Of a stretch of DNA of 64,000 nt, positions 11,736 through 23,849 are shown piece after piece. The notes under the pieces are model-generated. The model made no database searches. It was given only the letters and a program-made list of their open reading frames with translations, and was not told where the DNA came from. A program made the position numbers and the translations under genes. The stretch lies in NCBI RefSeq assembly GCF_902635505.1, contig NC_045426.1, forward strand, positions 331,380,374 through 331,444,373, written 5' to 3'. This stretch comes from Sarcophilus harrisii. Its lineage: Eukaryota; Chordata; Mammalia; Dasyuromorphia; Dasyuridae. Numbering within the stretch: position 1 is the first letter of the stretch; every line of letters begins with the position of its first letter.

Positions 11736-11917
11736 AATGGTCCTAAATAATCCAAAATAAACACTGCTATAAACTTTAATACTACAGAGATGTCTAGGCC
11801 TTGACCTAGACATGTACTAGATATACTAAATCATGTACTTGATGGAGTTCATCTTCAAAGGCCTAGAGGATTGTTGCCTTCATGGGATACCTCCATACTC
11901 CACAGGTCCTGATGCTG

Positions 11918-11927
<10 letters not shown>

Positions 11928-11972
<45 letters not shown>

Positions 11973-11974
11973 GT
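11928..11974. repeat. (TA)n microsatellite
   Basis: ACACAC leading into a TA run, interrupted once by aaa. Confidence 0.95.
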
Positions 11975-12054
11975 ATAAAATCACTAACACCTATAGGCAA
12001 AGACTGTGTAGTTTAGCAAAAAAGAACAAAGAATTCAGTATCATAGGACCTGAT

Positions 12055-12573
12055 TTTTTAAATAATATTTTTTCCAAATTGATGCACCTTTCCACTGTGT
12101 ATCTCAACAACTTTGTGTTCTAAATTTTTCTCCCTCTCTCCCTCCCTTCCCAAGACAGCAAGCAATCAGATATAGGTTAAACATGTGCCATTCTTCTAAA
12201 TATTTCCATATTTTTTGTGCTGCTCAAGAAAAATCAGATCAAAAATGAAAAACATGAGAAAGGAAAAAAAAAACCAAGCAAACAAGCAAACAAACAACAA
12301 AAAGGTGAAAAACTATGCTTTGTTCCACATTCCGTCTCCACAGTTCTGTCTCTGGATGCAGATGCCACTTTCCATCACAAGTCTATTGAAATTGGCTTGA
12401 ATGACCTAATTGTTGAAAAGAGCCAAGTCTGTCACAGTTGACCATCACATAATTTTGTTACTGTGCAAAACATTCTCTTGGTTCTGCTCATTTCACTTAG
12501 AATCAGTTTATATAAGTCTTTCCAGACTTTTCTGAAAACGTGCTCATCATTTCTTATAGAACAATAACACCAG
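12055..12573 (-). repeat. LINE-1 3' end
   Basis: Reverse complement of the LINE-1 3' UTR shared by 27,640-28,100, 41,860-42,100, 47,100-47,400 and 51,000-51,550: ctccctccctt run, gctcaagaaaaatcagatc (12,223-12,241), ctggttctgctcatttca-type block at about 12,478-12,497. Confidence 0.75.
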
Positions 12574-12735
12574 AGGACCTGATTCTGAATCCCCTATTTA
12601 TTTCTTCCTTCCTTATGAGCATGAACAAGTCATTTGAACTTTCAGGGACTCAGTTTCTTTGTCTGTAAAATGGAAGAGTTGGATGAGATGACCTCTAATC
12701 CTATGAAAACTTTTAGATCATAAATTCTCAATTAC
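12574..12735 (+). repeat. MIR-like SINE
   Basis: tRNA-like part followed by ctcagtttctttgtctgtaa (12,649-12,668) and a tail ending in atcataaattct. Confidence 0.55.
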
Positions 12736-13260
12736 ATATCCATCTCCTTTTGACTGTATTCAGTATACAGTACAGTTCTGACTATGCTTTATTCCAGAGT
12801 TGTGGACCAGAAGAGAAGGTTAGAGATAGAAGCAAGGATGTTCATGCCTAACACCATAGGTCAAAATAGTTTGTCATATTTATAGGATTATAGATTTAAA
12901 GCTGGGAGAAATATCAAGAGCTCATCTAGTCCAGGTACTTTATTTTTACAGACAAGGAAATTCATCGGCTAGTTTTCTTTCTGAAGTGAGGAAAAAGGTG
13001 CTTGTCTATATTGGGTAAGTTGTCTAATGAATTAAACCAATGGTGCAAAAATCATACAGATATAGGGCCACCAAACCAACCTTGAGAATATCGGTGGGCA
13101 TCATATTGTTAGAATACCACAAATTAACATCATCATTATTGCATTTTACTTATTTTGTTAAACATTTCCCAATTACATATTAATCTCCTTTTGACTACAC
13201 TATATTCAGTGTAGAGTATAGTTATTACTATACTTTATTCCAGAGTTGTGGATCCATGTA
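12727..13260. repeat. Direct repeat pair of about 90 bp plus filler
   Basis: The block at 12,727-12,815 recurs diverged at 13,166-13,255: both have attacatat, then ctccttttgact, and end in tttattccagagttgtgga. Between them, 12,885-12,970 resembles a common mammalian SINE-like piece (tctagtccaggtactttatt). Confidence 0.6.
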
Positions 13261-13387
13261 TTGGCACTTCTAAGCTGAACTATGAAGTAGCAAATAATTC
13301 TTAGGAAAAGATGAGACTAAATCAGGAACTTCAAGGAGAAGATGTATAGAGTGGACCACAAGCAGGGATTTAAAAGTACCCCAAAAT

Positions 13388-13545
13388 TTCAGTTAAGATG
13401 TGAGACTCTGGATCGAGCATCAGTTGTGAAGTCAGGAGGACCTGAGTTCAAATCTGGTCTCAGACACTTAACAATTATTAGCTGTGAGACCCTGGGGAAG
13501 TAACTTAACCCCAATTGCCTCAGCAAAGGAAAAAAAAAAGATGTG
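13388..13545 (+). repeat. Short tRNA-derived marsupial SINE
   Basis: gtgaagtcaggaggacctga (13,427-13,446), acacttaacaattattagct, then ccccaattgcctcagc and an A-rich end (13,529-13,541). Same family as 41,388-41,540. Confidence 0.8.
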
Positions 13546-13639
13546 GGACTCAGTGGAGTGTTGCTACTCTCAGAGCTGGAGGATACAGAATGAAATCCAT
13601 TTCTGTAACACACATAATGAATTTATAGGAATACCTGGA

Positions 13640-14050
13640 TAAGAGTTACTGGTCATGTCAATGGGCTATTATATCCCTTGCCACTTAGCATAGTGGGTGG
13701 GACACAATAAGTGCTTAATAAGTACTTACTGTTTGATTAATTGATTACATATCATTGGTGGGAATATCCTTATTGATGAGATTATATATGCCCCACCATG
13801 TATTGTTATAATCATTGTGTATGTTATTCTGCTTTGTTTGGTGTATATCAGTACACACAAATCTTCCATTATTTCTTTGAAATCTTCATATTGTAATATT
13901 CTGGCACAGCAATACTCCATTACCATAATCTGTTCAGTCATTGATCAATCATTTGGCACATGATTTTTTTTTAGCATTTTATATCATAAATTGTACTTTT
14001 TTGATTATTTTCGATTTCTGTAGTCTTTGTTATATCAAAGAATATGAAGT
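13640..14050 (-). repeat. L2-like tail and LINE-1-like fragment
   Basis: 13,670-13,740 looks like an L2 3' tail (aagtgcttaataagtactta, in plus orientation); 13,780-14,000 resembles a decayed minus-strand LINE-1 region. Confidence 0.35.
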
Positions 14051-14374
14051 TCACCTAACTTTTCTTGCATAATTATTATTTATTTTCCAGACTGGTTAGA
14101 TCAATTTGCCTTTGATCTGTTAAAATATAGAATTTTTTTCTTCACATAAAAAGTGACTTTTCCCAACATTTCTGATTTCATAAATATTAAATGATATTAA
14201 GGTTAGCCTTTATTTTTGGTCACAGCAGTTTCTGAGTATATTGATTAAGAAGCTAAGCTTTGTGAGCATCCAGAGTGTTCAAATATAAATCCCCTAATCA
14301 CTGATGAAAATGTTATGTACTGGGAGATGATTGTACTACTGATAATTTCTATAATATGGTTGCTAGCATAAGGA

Positions 14375-14510
14375 AAGCTATTCTCATTTCACAGGTGGCG
14401 AAACTGAGAGTAAGTAAGTAATGTTTCATAACATATTCAAAGTCAGATAACTGGTAAACAGTGTTAGGACTCCAATTTGGCTCTCTCTGTTTCACCAAGC
14501 TGCCAATGAT
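14375..14510 (-). repeat. MIR fragment
   Basis: ctcatttcacaggtggcgaaactgag-like core at about 14,384-14,409 and a diverged tRNA-like part. Confidence 0.5.
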
Positions 14511-14529
14511 GATAAATACATGATGGCAG

Positions 14530-15195
14530 GGTAAGACACTTAGACAAGGAAAAACCAGAATCAGAACCCGTCACTGTCTAGAAGGCTGCACCCTTTACAA
14601 TTAGGGGAAAGGTTTCAAGGAATGTACTCACAACTGTCCATGCTTCTTGCAGTCTGCTATTCAAATAAGGGTGGGGTCAAGCTACAAAATACACACTAGC
14701 TGGAAATCCTGGAAGCTGAGTCAGGGAACTGTGCCTGGAGACTGGGAACAGACAAACACAAAACAAGCCATCCCATCCAGCAGTCCCTGTGGCACAGCCA
14801 GGATAGTGAATTGGAATAGGCTGCAATCTGTGATGCCAAAAGTAAGTTCAGTGGGGTTATGGGGAAGTGGTAGCGGGGCCATGGGAACACAAACACAGTG
14901 CCAGAAAATGGTATAGGATAATAGCCTAGATTTAAGTTTGGGAACAGAACATGGAAGTGCTCGTATCTCAAAATATTGAGTCCTCATCTTTGCAAATACC
15001 ATAAACTGACTGAATAGCCAGCATATAAATCCTGCCTCATGTATGTCTTGTAAAGAAATTCTGGCAGAAACATTAATAAAGTTCTGAGTAATAAATGCAG
15101 TTGTTTGTGAACGTTTTATACTGCCTGCACAAGGGCCTATGACCCCGTCCTTTCTAAAGGCCTGAAAAAGGAAATCACGAGCTAAGAAATACAAT
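14530..15195 (+). repeat. Unclassified block, possibly a solo LTR
   Basis: About 660 bp of more balanced base composition than the flanks, with a TATA-like catataaatcc (15,021-15,031), an AATAAAG at about 15,076-15,082 and no homologue elsewhere in the window. This could be a solo LTR of an endogenous retrovirus; reading frames inside it (89 aa plus, 157 aa minus) look like chance. Not classified further. Confidence 0.3.
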
Positions 15196-15199
15196 CAGG

Positions 15200-16050
15200 A
15201 TATCAAGTGATTAGAACACATGCTTTTAGATTTGGAAGAATCTCATTAAAGTAGATTTCTAGGTTTATAACCATAAATATAAACATATTATAAATATAAA
15301 GCTGATCATATGGAAATCACTTATCAGTAGGCATAATTCCCACTATGCTATCTCTTGTCTACACACACACACACACACACATACTCACTCCCTTGACTAG
15401 GACATCTCTGCTGGGAAAGTCCTTTGTCATCAGCTTTGTGACAAATGCTTATTCATGTCTCCTGCTTTGCCTATTCTTTCTCTTTCTCCAAGCCTCCAAT
15501 CATCCAATCTCTGTTTGTAAGCTGCCTATATGAATTCCAAATTACAGAAAGGCTATATCCATGAGGAAAGGTACAAAACCCAGAGTGTGTCAATATTCAA
15601 TCAGGATGCTATTTCTCAAATGTCTCACTCTAAATGTGAAGGAGAATGCTGAAATGATTTCAATTAAATATTCATTCTGTTTAAAAAGTGCTTTCCTGTT
15701 ATAGGGTTAATGCCACAATGTGAAAAGGAATCATAGGCATTCTTAGTTGATGAAAATAGTTTTTATAAGCAAGCCTTGCCCAGGGGACTTTTCAAACTGA
15801 AAGCCTGTGAACTGTCTTAAAAGACGTTTTTTTTTTTTGTTTTTTTTTTGTCAAAGACTTTTAGAGGATATGAAAATAGCTTATAATTCATTGCCAGTTT
15901 CCCATAACTTAAAAACAAAAAAACAAAACCTTGTCCATATGGTTTGTAACAATGGAGGATAAAATAATTCATTTTCACATGTTTGCAGATCCTTTGGTAT
16001 TCTTAACTCTTTTTGTCAGTAGTTGTGGAGGAAAATGAGTACAAAAATAT
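15200..16050. other. Intergenic stretch with (AC)n
   Basis: A CA microsatellite at 15,361-15,382; T-run at 15,827-15,850. No gene seen. Confidence 0.5.
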
Positions 16051-18600
16051 TTATTTGTGTTATGTCTTTTGTTTGCCAGATCTCGCTATTTCTGCCTTCA
16101 TAACAACTCTCACATTTGAATCCTTCTCTCTAGTCATACAATTATCACCTCATTTCAGTCCCTGTCCATCTCTCTCCTAGATTATTGAAGTAACCTTTCT
16201 ATTAAACAAAAATTCACTTTATTACTGTTCCAACTTCTTTCACTCAACCACAGAAGAATCAAGAGAAAGAACACTCTTTGCAAAGACAAGCAACACAAAT
16301 TCCCACATTTTCCATGTCCAAAATAATGTCTCAATATTCATTCTGAATTCACGACTATCTATCAGGAGATGGGTAGAAGGTGTCATCTAAAGGCTTCTGG
16401 AATCATTGTGGGTCATTGTGTTAAAGTCACTTTCTTGATCCCTCATTATAAAGAAGTAGGTGATGAGAAACATACTCAGTATTGGTGCTTTGGGTTTGAG
16501 GCAATCTGCTTCTACTTCTTTGTTGTCTTTTAACTTTCCCTTGTCTAGAGTGCAAAGTCAGGGTCTTTTTTTTTTCCTTTTTCAAATTACTCTTTGAATT
16601 ACATCCTCTATGGTTAGAGTTTGTTTTGTTTAGGGATTAATCCTAATCTTTAATCTACTTTTCCTCTCATTACACTCTGTTCCTTCTCCCCTTTCCTTAC
16701 TATTTCCCTATTGAGTGAAATGTATTTCTATAACTTATAATGAATTTGTGTGTGTGCATATGTGTGTATGTGTATGTGTTCTCCTCTTGTTTAACTAGTT
16801 CACATGAAAGTGAGGTTCAAGTGTTGCCTGCTCCTTTCCATCATTTTGTAGTCTTTTGCTTATCTAGCCAAATTTTGTGAGATAATTTCCACTACCTTCC
16901 TTTCCCTTTCACCTCCCCACTTCAGTGTATTCCTTTTTCCCTTTATTTTCTTTCTTATTTTGAAGATAATCGAAGTACAAAAGACAAAAAACCCCAAAAC
17001 AAACATAAAACGTGACATTGACAGGCTTTTTGTCTTATAAGACTCTCTCTATGATCCCTGATCTTAAACACACTAATTATGATAAAACTTATTCTGAAAA
17101 GAACAAGTATAAGGGGAAATTCTTGAAACTAGCAATATATATGGATTTACAAACAATTCATATAAAGGAAATTTTGATAATCAGACATCAAAAACAGTTC
17201 ATAGTCTCATAGAGCTACACTTCTCCCCAGATAGCTGAACAAATCTTGTCTAGAAATTGTTGTGATTGCTTTTGTTCCAGGCCAGGAGATTAAAACACAG
17301 AAATGATTTTAAAGGATATCCTGCTCCAAGGACTGGAAGGAAGTCAGCATGCATACACAATGAACTAGAAATAAGGCTATTATTAGCCTGCATGTATGCA
17401 CCAGAAAGTGACTATTAACTTTATAGCTTTCCATTTCTAGTAGGTCAGTAAGTTTGTCTCTCAAAGGCAAAGTTCAGGGAAAGTGGAAAATTACCCTTCT
17501 GTATCTTAATACAATTTGTCAACAATTGGAGATTACTAAAAAAAAACATGTATCATGAAAACTGAAATATGTGCCATGACAAGATTTAAGTCCCAAATGT
17601 CAGGCTATTCCCTAGCATTATTAGAGGCACAGAAGTATTGGAGTATAATACACCTTCTTGAAACAGGTTATTCCAATGTGATTGGAAAATAGAAAGAATG
17701 GAAAGTAATATGAGATTGGGAAAGATGCAGAATTCCAAGCAAAGGACCATATTTGGTGTCCAATCCAATCGGTTTCAATCGGAAGCTCCTGGAAGGTGTT
17801 TAAGTAGGAAATGAGATGACTAGATCTATATGGAATAAAGAATCCACCTATAGCTATGTGAAAGACTTTTTGGAAGGAGAAAAAGAGTTAAGATGGGAAG
17901 ACAGAAACACATAACGTTCTATTGATAATTTTCTATTTTTACATCACCTACATTTCCCAATGTGTTCTTCCATTCTGAGGACAATATATATAAGAAAGAA
18001 CAAAAGGAGGAACAAACAATTCAGCAAGCTAACTCCTTGAAAAGTCTGACATTAAATGCTATGTTCTACACACACATAATTTTTAGAGGAAATGGAAGGA
18101 GATTCATTTTTATGCCTCTTGTTAGGGGCCAAGTTTGGTGATCATAATTTTGCAGCATCCAGTTTTGAAGGAATAGTTTTAGGGACATTATTGTAATACT
18201 TCTGAATTGTTATTCTAGGACTGAACTCATTGAAGTAAGTACTCTTGAAATTTTCTATCAATATTTCAGTAAAATGAAAAACTGGTAGATCATTTAATAG
18301 TTAATAAAATCAGATTTGCATAGTCATAGAAGAGAAAGAATAATAAAAGACACTGAGAGTTGATACAGCTGAGCAAATATTTCCTTCCTTAGTTGTGAAA
18401 GAGCAACTGTTGCATGTTCTATCAGCCAAAACTCAGAGGGAATCTGAAGCTTTTCAATGTTGTTTGCATTCTGCTGAACAGAAAGTAATATCAAAGCCCT
18501 GAGTCTTTAGTCTCCTGAGTCAATTAGTTCTTGAGGATCTCCATATACTTTATGCCAACATCATTTATTAAAGGGTAATTATAATGTGGCTGATAGAGTA
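16050..18600. repeat. Segmental duplication, copy 1
   Basis: Collinear with about 36,720-40,010. Matching anchors: caactctcacatttgaatcc (16,104) with cagctctcacatttgaatcc (36,812); agatagctgaacaaatcttg (17,229 and 38,106); atgcaccagaaagtgact with atgcatcaaaaagtaatt (17,396 and 38,272); actgagagttgat (18,351 and 39,859). It contains a decayed minus-strand LINE-1 region (about 16,560-17,000) and an L2 piece (17,640-17,880), both shared with copy 2. No gene seen. Confidence 0.8.
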
Positions 18601-18609
18601 AATTATGTG

Positions 18610-19255
18610 GTTGTTGTGGAAAGCACCAAATGTTGGGGTCTGATAATGTGAAAAATTCACAATGGTCATTCTTCTTGGCAAAAGGTAGATTTATTTAGGA
18701 GAAGAGGTTACAGACAAAATGCAGAGATACAATAGACACCGGGAATGGAAAATACGAAGTAAGAGCAGTTGAGAAGAGAGACACTGAAGTATGGTGAGGG
18801 ATCAAAAGAGAAACACCACAAGAAAAGCCTGACCAAGGAGTTCAGCAAAGCTGACGTGAGCCATGGACAGATTTTATAGGGGAAATTTAACTTCAGACAC
18901 ACGAGTAGGATTTCTGACAGGATATGTCCTATCAGATCTGGGCAACCTATGACCTCTACAAAGGATAGGTCTCAGGGGTTTGACATAATTTGAATTTCTT
19001 GGCTGGACGCAGCAAGGTGGAGCTATAAAGTTAAACTGATCCCCATCAGTGCCCTTCCCTGTTTGTCTTAGGCTAATACTTAAGTCTTTCTCTGTGGGCC
19101 ACAATCAGCCAGGCAGAACCTCATTAGCTATACGGCAGACACAAGGCTAAGCATTTCACTGGACTTTGCCTTAGGTACTGGGATGCCTAAATATAGACTA
19201 AAGTATTAAAGTAAGCTTTTTCAGATTTTACAGAAAATCTGGGGCCTCTGGAAGA
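18610..19255 (-). repeat. LTR-like element, minus orientation
   Basis: Begins tgttggggtctgata and has the reversed polyadenylation-like motif tttatttagg (18,689-18,698). Composition and length (about 640 bp) fit a solo LTR of an endogenous retrovirus. Boundaries are uncertain. Old, no coding part. Confidence 0.35.
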
Positions 19256-19599
19256 AAGATAACGTAAGTTTCCATGAAATGTTAAAGATTCAATAAATAT
19301 TATGTGTCATCTCTGTACAGAGCACTGTGATAGATACTGGGATCTGTGAGAAAAGAAAAATAGATAATCATTTCCGTTATGGAACTTATGATCATGAGCA
19401 CACCAGCAAAAGGAGGGGAAAGTTAGAAATATTTGTCAACATAAGAACAGATTAAGATCCTTTCCACCCCAATTCTAGTATTAGATTCTGCAGATTCTCA
19501 TGTTGCAAAGCAAATAGTAATTGTTAGAATAGCAGTAATGATAAAAGTAATGATAGCTAGTATTTTAAAGGTTGCTAAAGGTTTTTCTATTCTATTTCT

Positions 19600-19790
19600 A
19601 TATATTATTTTATTCTGCTCTCACAATTATCCCAAGAAACAAGTGTTCTTGTTATGCCATTTTACAGATGAAGAAACTAAGGAAGTTAAATCATTTGAAC
19701 AGGATCATGCAAGTGACTTTAGGTCAGATGTGAACTTAATTTTTTCTGATTCTAGGCTCAGGGCTCAATCCACTTAGCTACCAACTAGCT
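19600..19790 (-). repeat. MIR-like SINE, reversed
   Basis: ccattttacagatgaagaaa (19,657-19,676) followed by the reversed tRNA half ending in cacttagctaccaactagct. Confidence 0.7.
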
Positions 19791-19799
19791 GCTGGCTTA

Positions 19800-21240
19800 C
19801 CTAGTTAAAAAAGAAAGTATCAATGTGTGATATTTGAGAAAAGATTTTTTTAGCCTCATATTTAGAGGGGACAGTCAGGATAATGAAGAGTCTCAAGTTC
19901 TGTCTGTCTGAGTCCACTCCCTGGGAATCTTCCAGCTTGTCAATATCGAGTCAAGTGAAGAAACACAAATGCTTACTTTGTTTTAAACACCATATCTTTC
20001 CTAAAATGCAATACTCAGAATTGAACACAACATTCTAGAAATGGTCTGTCCTGCAGGGAGCAGTGGGGCTGTCACCTTCCTTCTACTGGAAACTATATTT
20101 TCCACTGATTCAGCTTAACATAATATCATCTCTTTTAATTTCTATGTCAAATCTTGATTCAAATTGAACTCTTTCTGTGTGTCACAAAATTCCTAAACTA
20201 ACTCAGGGAAATCACAGTCTCTCAAGAGTTATCTCACCCTTCCAGAGTTAGAAATTCCCTTAGAAGTCCTGGCTAACCATGGTTTTTTCAAGGACTCAGG
20301 CCTCTTACTATTCAGAAGTTGGATATTCAATTTACACTTCTTTATCACTGTCCTTCCCCCACTTCATCTAAGAATTCCTCAAAGAAATATAGCTGCCAAA
20401 AACATGGATTTTTTCAGACTTGAGCGTGAATGGTCCTTAAGTCAAAGCATAAAACCTAACTTTTGGATATTCAAGTTATCTGACTTTGTGTTTGGCTAAT
20501 GAAAAAAAGTTCTTGTGATTGATACCACACAGAGATAACAACATGCAGAAGGAAGGATATTTCTTTCTGTGGTTTACCTCATGGCGTTTCCTTGGGGGGA
20601 ATTGAGTCACACATCTTTCCTTTTTCCTAATGTGCTTCTTTTATTTTAAGCTTTCACAATTATCCATTTTTATAGTAACTTGCAAAATGGCAGTTAATGC
20701 AACTACATAAACATGTGAACTCTACTTCTATGCTCAATTTTGAAGTGACTCAACTTTGTTCCTCTCAGGTCTTGCTTCCTTAAAGTATAACTCTAAATCT
20801 GATTACTCGATGGCTATCATAAAGTTCTAATAACAATTACCTCTAATTCTATTCCAACTTTCAGATTTAGGGCACGTTTTCTTGGTTGTTTTTGTCTTTC
20901 CCTCTCTTATGGTTTGTTCCTGTTTTAGCCCACATACTCTTGAGATTTATCTGCATTTTTTTAATAATCTGTTCTCTTTATCATCTTTTATCTTCTTCCC
21001 CAGTTTTCACAGTAACAAGTCTAGAAGCCATTTCAGCCCTTCTCAATCACAGTATGATATTAACACATTGTGATATTATGTGATCGTTTTTAGTTTTGTG
21101 ATCATTTAGTTGTAATTTGTTATTAGTTCTAATCTAATATTAATTGTATTCTGATGGGATTAAGCTAGATAATTAATAATCATTGATATCAGGTACTATG
21201 TGGCATGTTTGATGAATGACAAAAATGAAACAATTCTTGA
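19800..21240. other. Intergenic stretch, nothing recognised
   Basis: No gene or confident repeat. I looked here for a SPAAR first exon resembling 26,899 or 43,915 and did not find one. Confidence 0.4.
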
Positions 21241-21249
21241 CCTCAATGA

Positions 21250-21900
21250 TTCAATTTCAGTTCAATTCAGTACACATTTACATAGTAAATGTGTCAGATA
21301 CTGCTTTAAGCTTTGAGGATAAAAAAAAAAAAAGTACCAGTTGGTATTCTGGGAATACCAACAGAAGCAAAAAACATCAAGAAGCTTATACTCTTATGTA
21401 GGATTGAAAATGCAAACAAATATATACAAAGCAAGCAATAGGAAATAATTAAGGCAGAAGGTCATGAGAACCTGAAGCTAAGTGCTGCCTGTGTCAAAAG
21501 AGAGAAGGGGATATATTTGAGAGAAGTTACAAAAAGAGGCCTTGGCCATTGCTTTGATATAGGAGGTGAGAGAAAATGAAGGGATCCAGAATGATTCCTT
21601 GACTGTAGCTTTGAGGGATTAGGAAGATGGCGTTGCCTTCTGTAGCAATAGGGATAATAAGAAAGAAAAGTTTAGGGAGAAAGATAATGAATTTTGCTTC
21701 AGACGTATTGAGTTTAAGCTGTTTAGTGAACATCCAGTTTGAGATGTTTAAAAGGCATTTGAGGATGTGAGATTTGAGATCAGCAAAGAGATTAAAATAG
21801 GAATGCTAGATTTGAGAATCATCAATATTATGATGGTAATGAAATCCATGGGAGCTGATAAAATCAACAAGTGAAACATTGTCTATTGAGTGGAGTAACA
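21250..21900 (+). repeat. L2 LINE 3' region
   Basis: Recognisable as the long L2 3' segment: aagaagcttatactctta (21,379-21,396), ggccttggccattgctttga (21,539-21,558), gggagaaagataatga, agatgttta...aggcattt, and agaatcatcaatatta. The best preserved L2 stretch in the window; no open frame. Confidence 0.65.
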
Positions 21901-22072
21901 TACAAACATATAAATATGTATAAATATATATTGATACATAAATACATTATAATATGCAATTAATAAACAATATATAAATAACAAAATAATACATATACAT
22001 ATAAATGTCTATAAATATACATTTATACATAAATACATAAAACATTTATATAAAGATACATGTATATATGTG

Positions 22073-22123
<51 letters not shown>

Positions 22124-22125
22124 AT
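21900..22125. repeat. AT-rich microsatellite region
   Basis: Degenerate TATA/AAATA units from 21,900, then (TA)n at about 22,073-22,092 and (GA)n at 22,093-22,120. Confidence 0.85.
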
Positions 22126-22702
22126 AAACTTGTACACATAAATGTGTCTCTGTATAGAAATAAACACAAAGTAATTTGTGACTGAGGCACCAGCATCTAG
22201 CAAGGCAGCCAGTGTGGGAGGGAGGAACATATGAAGTGGCTCATCTCAGTCATTTTAACAAGCGATCTAAAGCTACAGTGTAGATCTCCTTATTTTCAGC
22301 CCAATACTCTTTCCCAAAAAAAGGGTAAAAAATGATATGCCCTTTTATAAGAAAAAGAAATCATAGTACTGTGTCAGCAAAAGAATGGATTGGTAGTATT
22401 GTGTGATATTTGTATACTTTATATTGTTTGATATTACATTTAAAATAATAATACTCCAATAGAGAGGACTCATTTAGTCTAAGTGGTCCTAATGACCATA
22501 GTTTGTACTTTTTCATTATTGACTCTGTGTCAGGTGGATAAGGATTATATTTTGTTGATTGGATTTACTACCTTGCCACCTAAATAGCAACTTGGGTTGT
22601 TTCCTTCCTCCCTAGAATTTCTCTCTCTTTTAGGCTGGGGAAAGTTTCTTGTATGTGGGAATGAACCTCTGTGCATTTATATTGATACTGTATATTTGTA
22701 TG

Positions 22703-22781
22703 GTTTTGTTTGACCTGTTTGCTGTGTTGTATAACAATAAATCTAATGGTTATAAATTTCCTGGTTAATGGTTATAATTTT
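22703..22781 (+). repeat. Left arm of the inverted repeat around SPAAR
   Basis: 79 bp that reappear reverse-complemented at 24,992-25,070 with one mismatch. Contains an internal tandem pair (aatggttataa then tttcctggtt). Lies 137 bp before the SPAAR acceptor site. Confidence 0.95.
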
Positions 22782-22900
22782 CCTGAGTGCCAGTTTTCTA
22801 CAAATCCCCCACCCAGGAAATTGCTTTAACCTGAGTCATGAGAACAAACACGGACATGCTATTATAAATCAGTATACCCAATTTGAATGTGATGACTATT

Positions 22901-22917
22901 TTGATGTCTCCTTACAG
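22901..22917 (+). promoter_or_regulatory. SPAAR 3' splice acceptor (predicted)
   Basis: ttgatgtctccttacag with AG at 22,916-22,917, 246 bp before the SPAAR ATG. The exon would begin atgattctttta, close to the exon beginning atgcttcta of gene A (33,868), which supports the site. The upstream exon was not found. Confidence 0.55.
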
Positions 22918-23163
22918 ATGATTCTTTTACCCTGCTGAATGAGACTGAAGTTCTTCTGGATTTTTTGGACATAGACAACAGAAATAGAGCAGCAGTGAGT
23001 TGTGGGAGTCTTGGAAGCAGATGAACCACTGGCCAATAAAAGAGTACCCACAGTGAGGAAAGATAAAAGTGTTTTTCCATTAATTCACATGCTGGACCGC
23101 AGAATGAAGCAAGAAAGCTAATGAGATCATATTGATACCAAGAAATCCTGTACTTCAGAGACC

Positions 23164-23400
23164 ATGGAAACCATGGTAATGGGGATGATTCTGACTTTAT
23201 TTGCTATTATATTAGTTACCTTTTGTATTCTCTGCTGGTCTAGCTATAACAAAACCCCATGGAATCAACACCAAGAGAGTATCCCAAACTTTACTTTGGC
23301 CACTTTCCACAGGGAAGCTTCTCTTATTGTAAGACCTACTGGTCAGCATTCTAATTCCCACTCATCAACCAACCAAAGGAATTTCTTTTCCTTTATGTGA
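23164..23400 (+). CDS. SPAAR: SPAAR, small regulatory polypeptide of amino acid response
   Basis: 78 residues. Seen: METxVxG start, a single hydrophobic segment at about residues 5-25, the Cys pair CILC at its end, then FTLATFHREASL (human FTVATFRQEASL, from memory) and a C-terminal FxxFM. The human protein shows the same blocks in the same order, so orthology is strong. Known role: SPAAR lies in late endosome/lysosome membranes, binds the v-ATPase and dampens amino-acid activation of mTORC1; in human it was first annotated as the non-coding RNA LINC00961. The start has a strong context (accATGg). The exon seems to begin at 22,918; an upstream 6-codon uORF starts at its first bases. It lies downstream of HRCT1, as in human. 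A possible ATTAAA signal is at 23,653-23,658. Confidence 0.93.
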   Translation: METMVMGMILTLFAIILVTFCILCWSSYNKTPWNQHQESIPNFTLATFHREASLIVRPTGQHSNSHSSTNQRNFFSFM

Positions 23401-23403
23401 CAT

Positions 23404-23446
23404 CTTATTCAGGATTATTCAGAATTATTCAGGATTATTCAGAATT
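23404..23446. repeat. Tandem repeat just after the SPAAR stop
   Basis: attcaggattattcaga occurs about two and a half times in the first 45 bases of the 3' UTR (attcagga/attcagaa alternating). Confidence 0.85.
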
Positions 23447-23849
23447 CATCTGTATCCCTTCTGATGTCTATGGAACAGCCAATTGTCATAAAGGAGGAGA
23501 CCCTGGAGCTGAAAACAGAGTCTCTACTTTGGAGGACATTATGGAATTGTCAGATGGTTTGTACTTGGCTAGACTTCTCCATTAATCACAACAATTGTCC
23601 TATATGTTGTTAAGAGTTTTGAACACTGACACTTTTCCCCTAATATTAGAAGATTAAATGATAATGGAAGCTAAACAAGAGTTTACTTATTTTTCTAGGA
23701 GAGATGGATTCAACTCAATCTAATTCCACATTTCTTAAATGTTTATTCACCTGGGAAAAACTCTAGTGATTATACCTGCCTTCAATACAGCAAGAAAAGA
23801 GATTCTGATTTTTTAAAAATCAAAAGTGTTCCTGGGAGTATGTTCTGAA

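Noticed and set aside
14721-15194. 157-codon minus-strand frame, and an 89-codon plus-strand frame at 14,647-14,916
   Set aside because: No recognisable motif, lies in a block that looks like a repeat, and the two frames overlap on opposite strands.
16560-17000. Possible exon of a SPAAR-linked RNA within the duplicated segment
   Set aside because: The stretch reads as decayed LINE-1 sequence shared with 32,300-32,700 and 37,470-37,850, without paired splice sites.
23397-23585. 62-codon frame overlapping the SPAAR stop (ATGTGA)
   Set aside because: A start-stop overlap by chance; first part is a slippage repeat and there is no homologue in the gene A or B exons.
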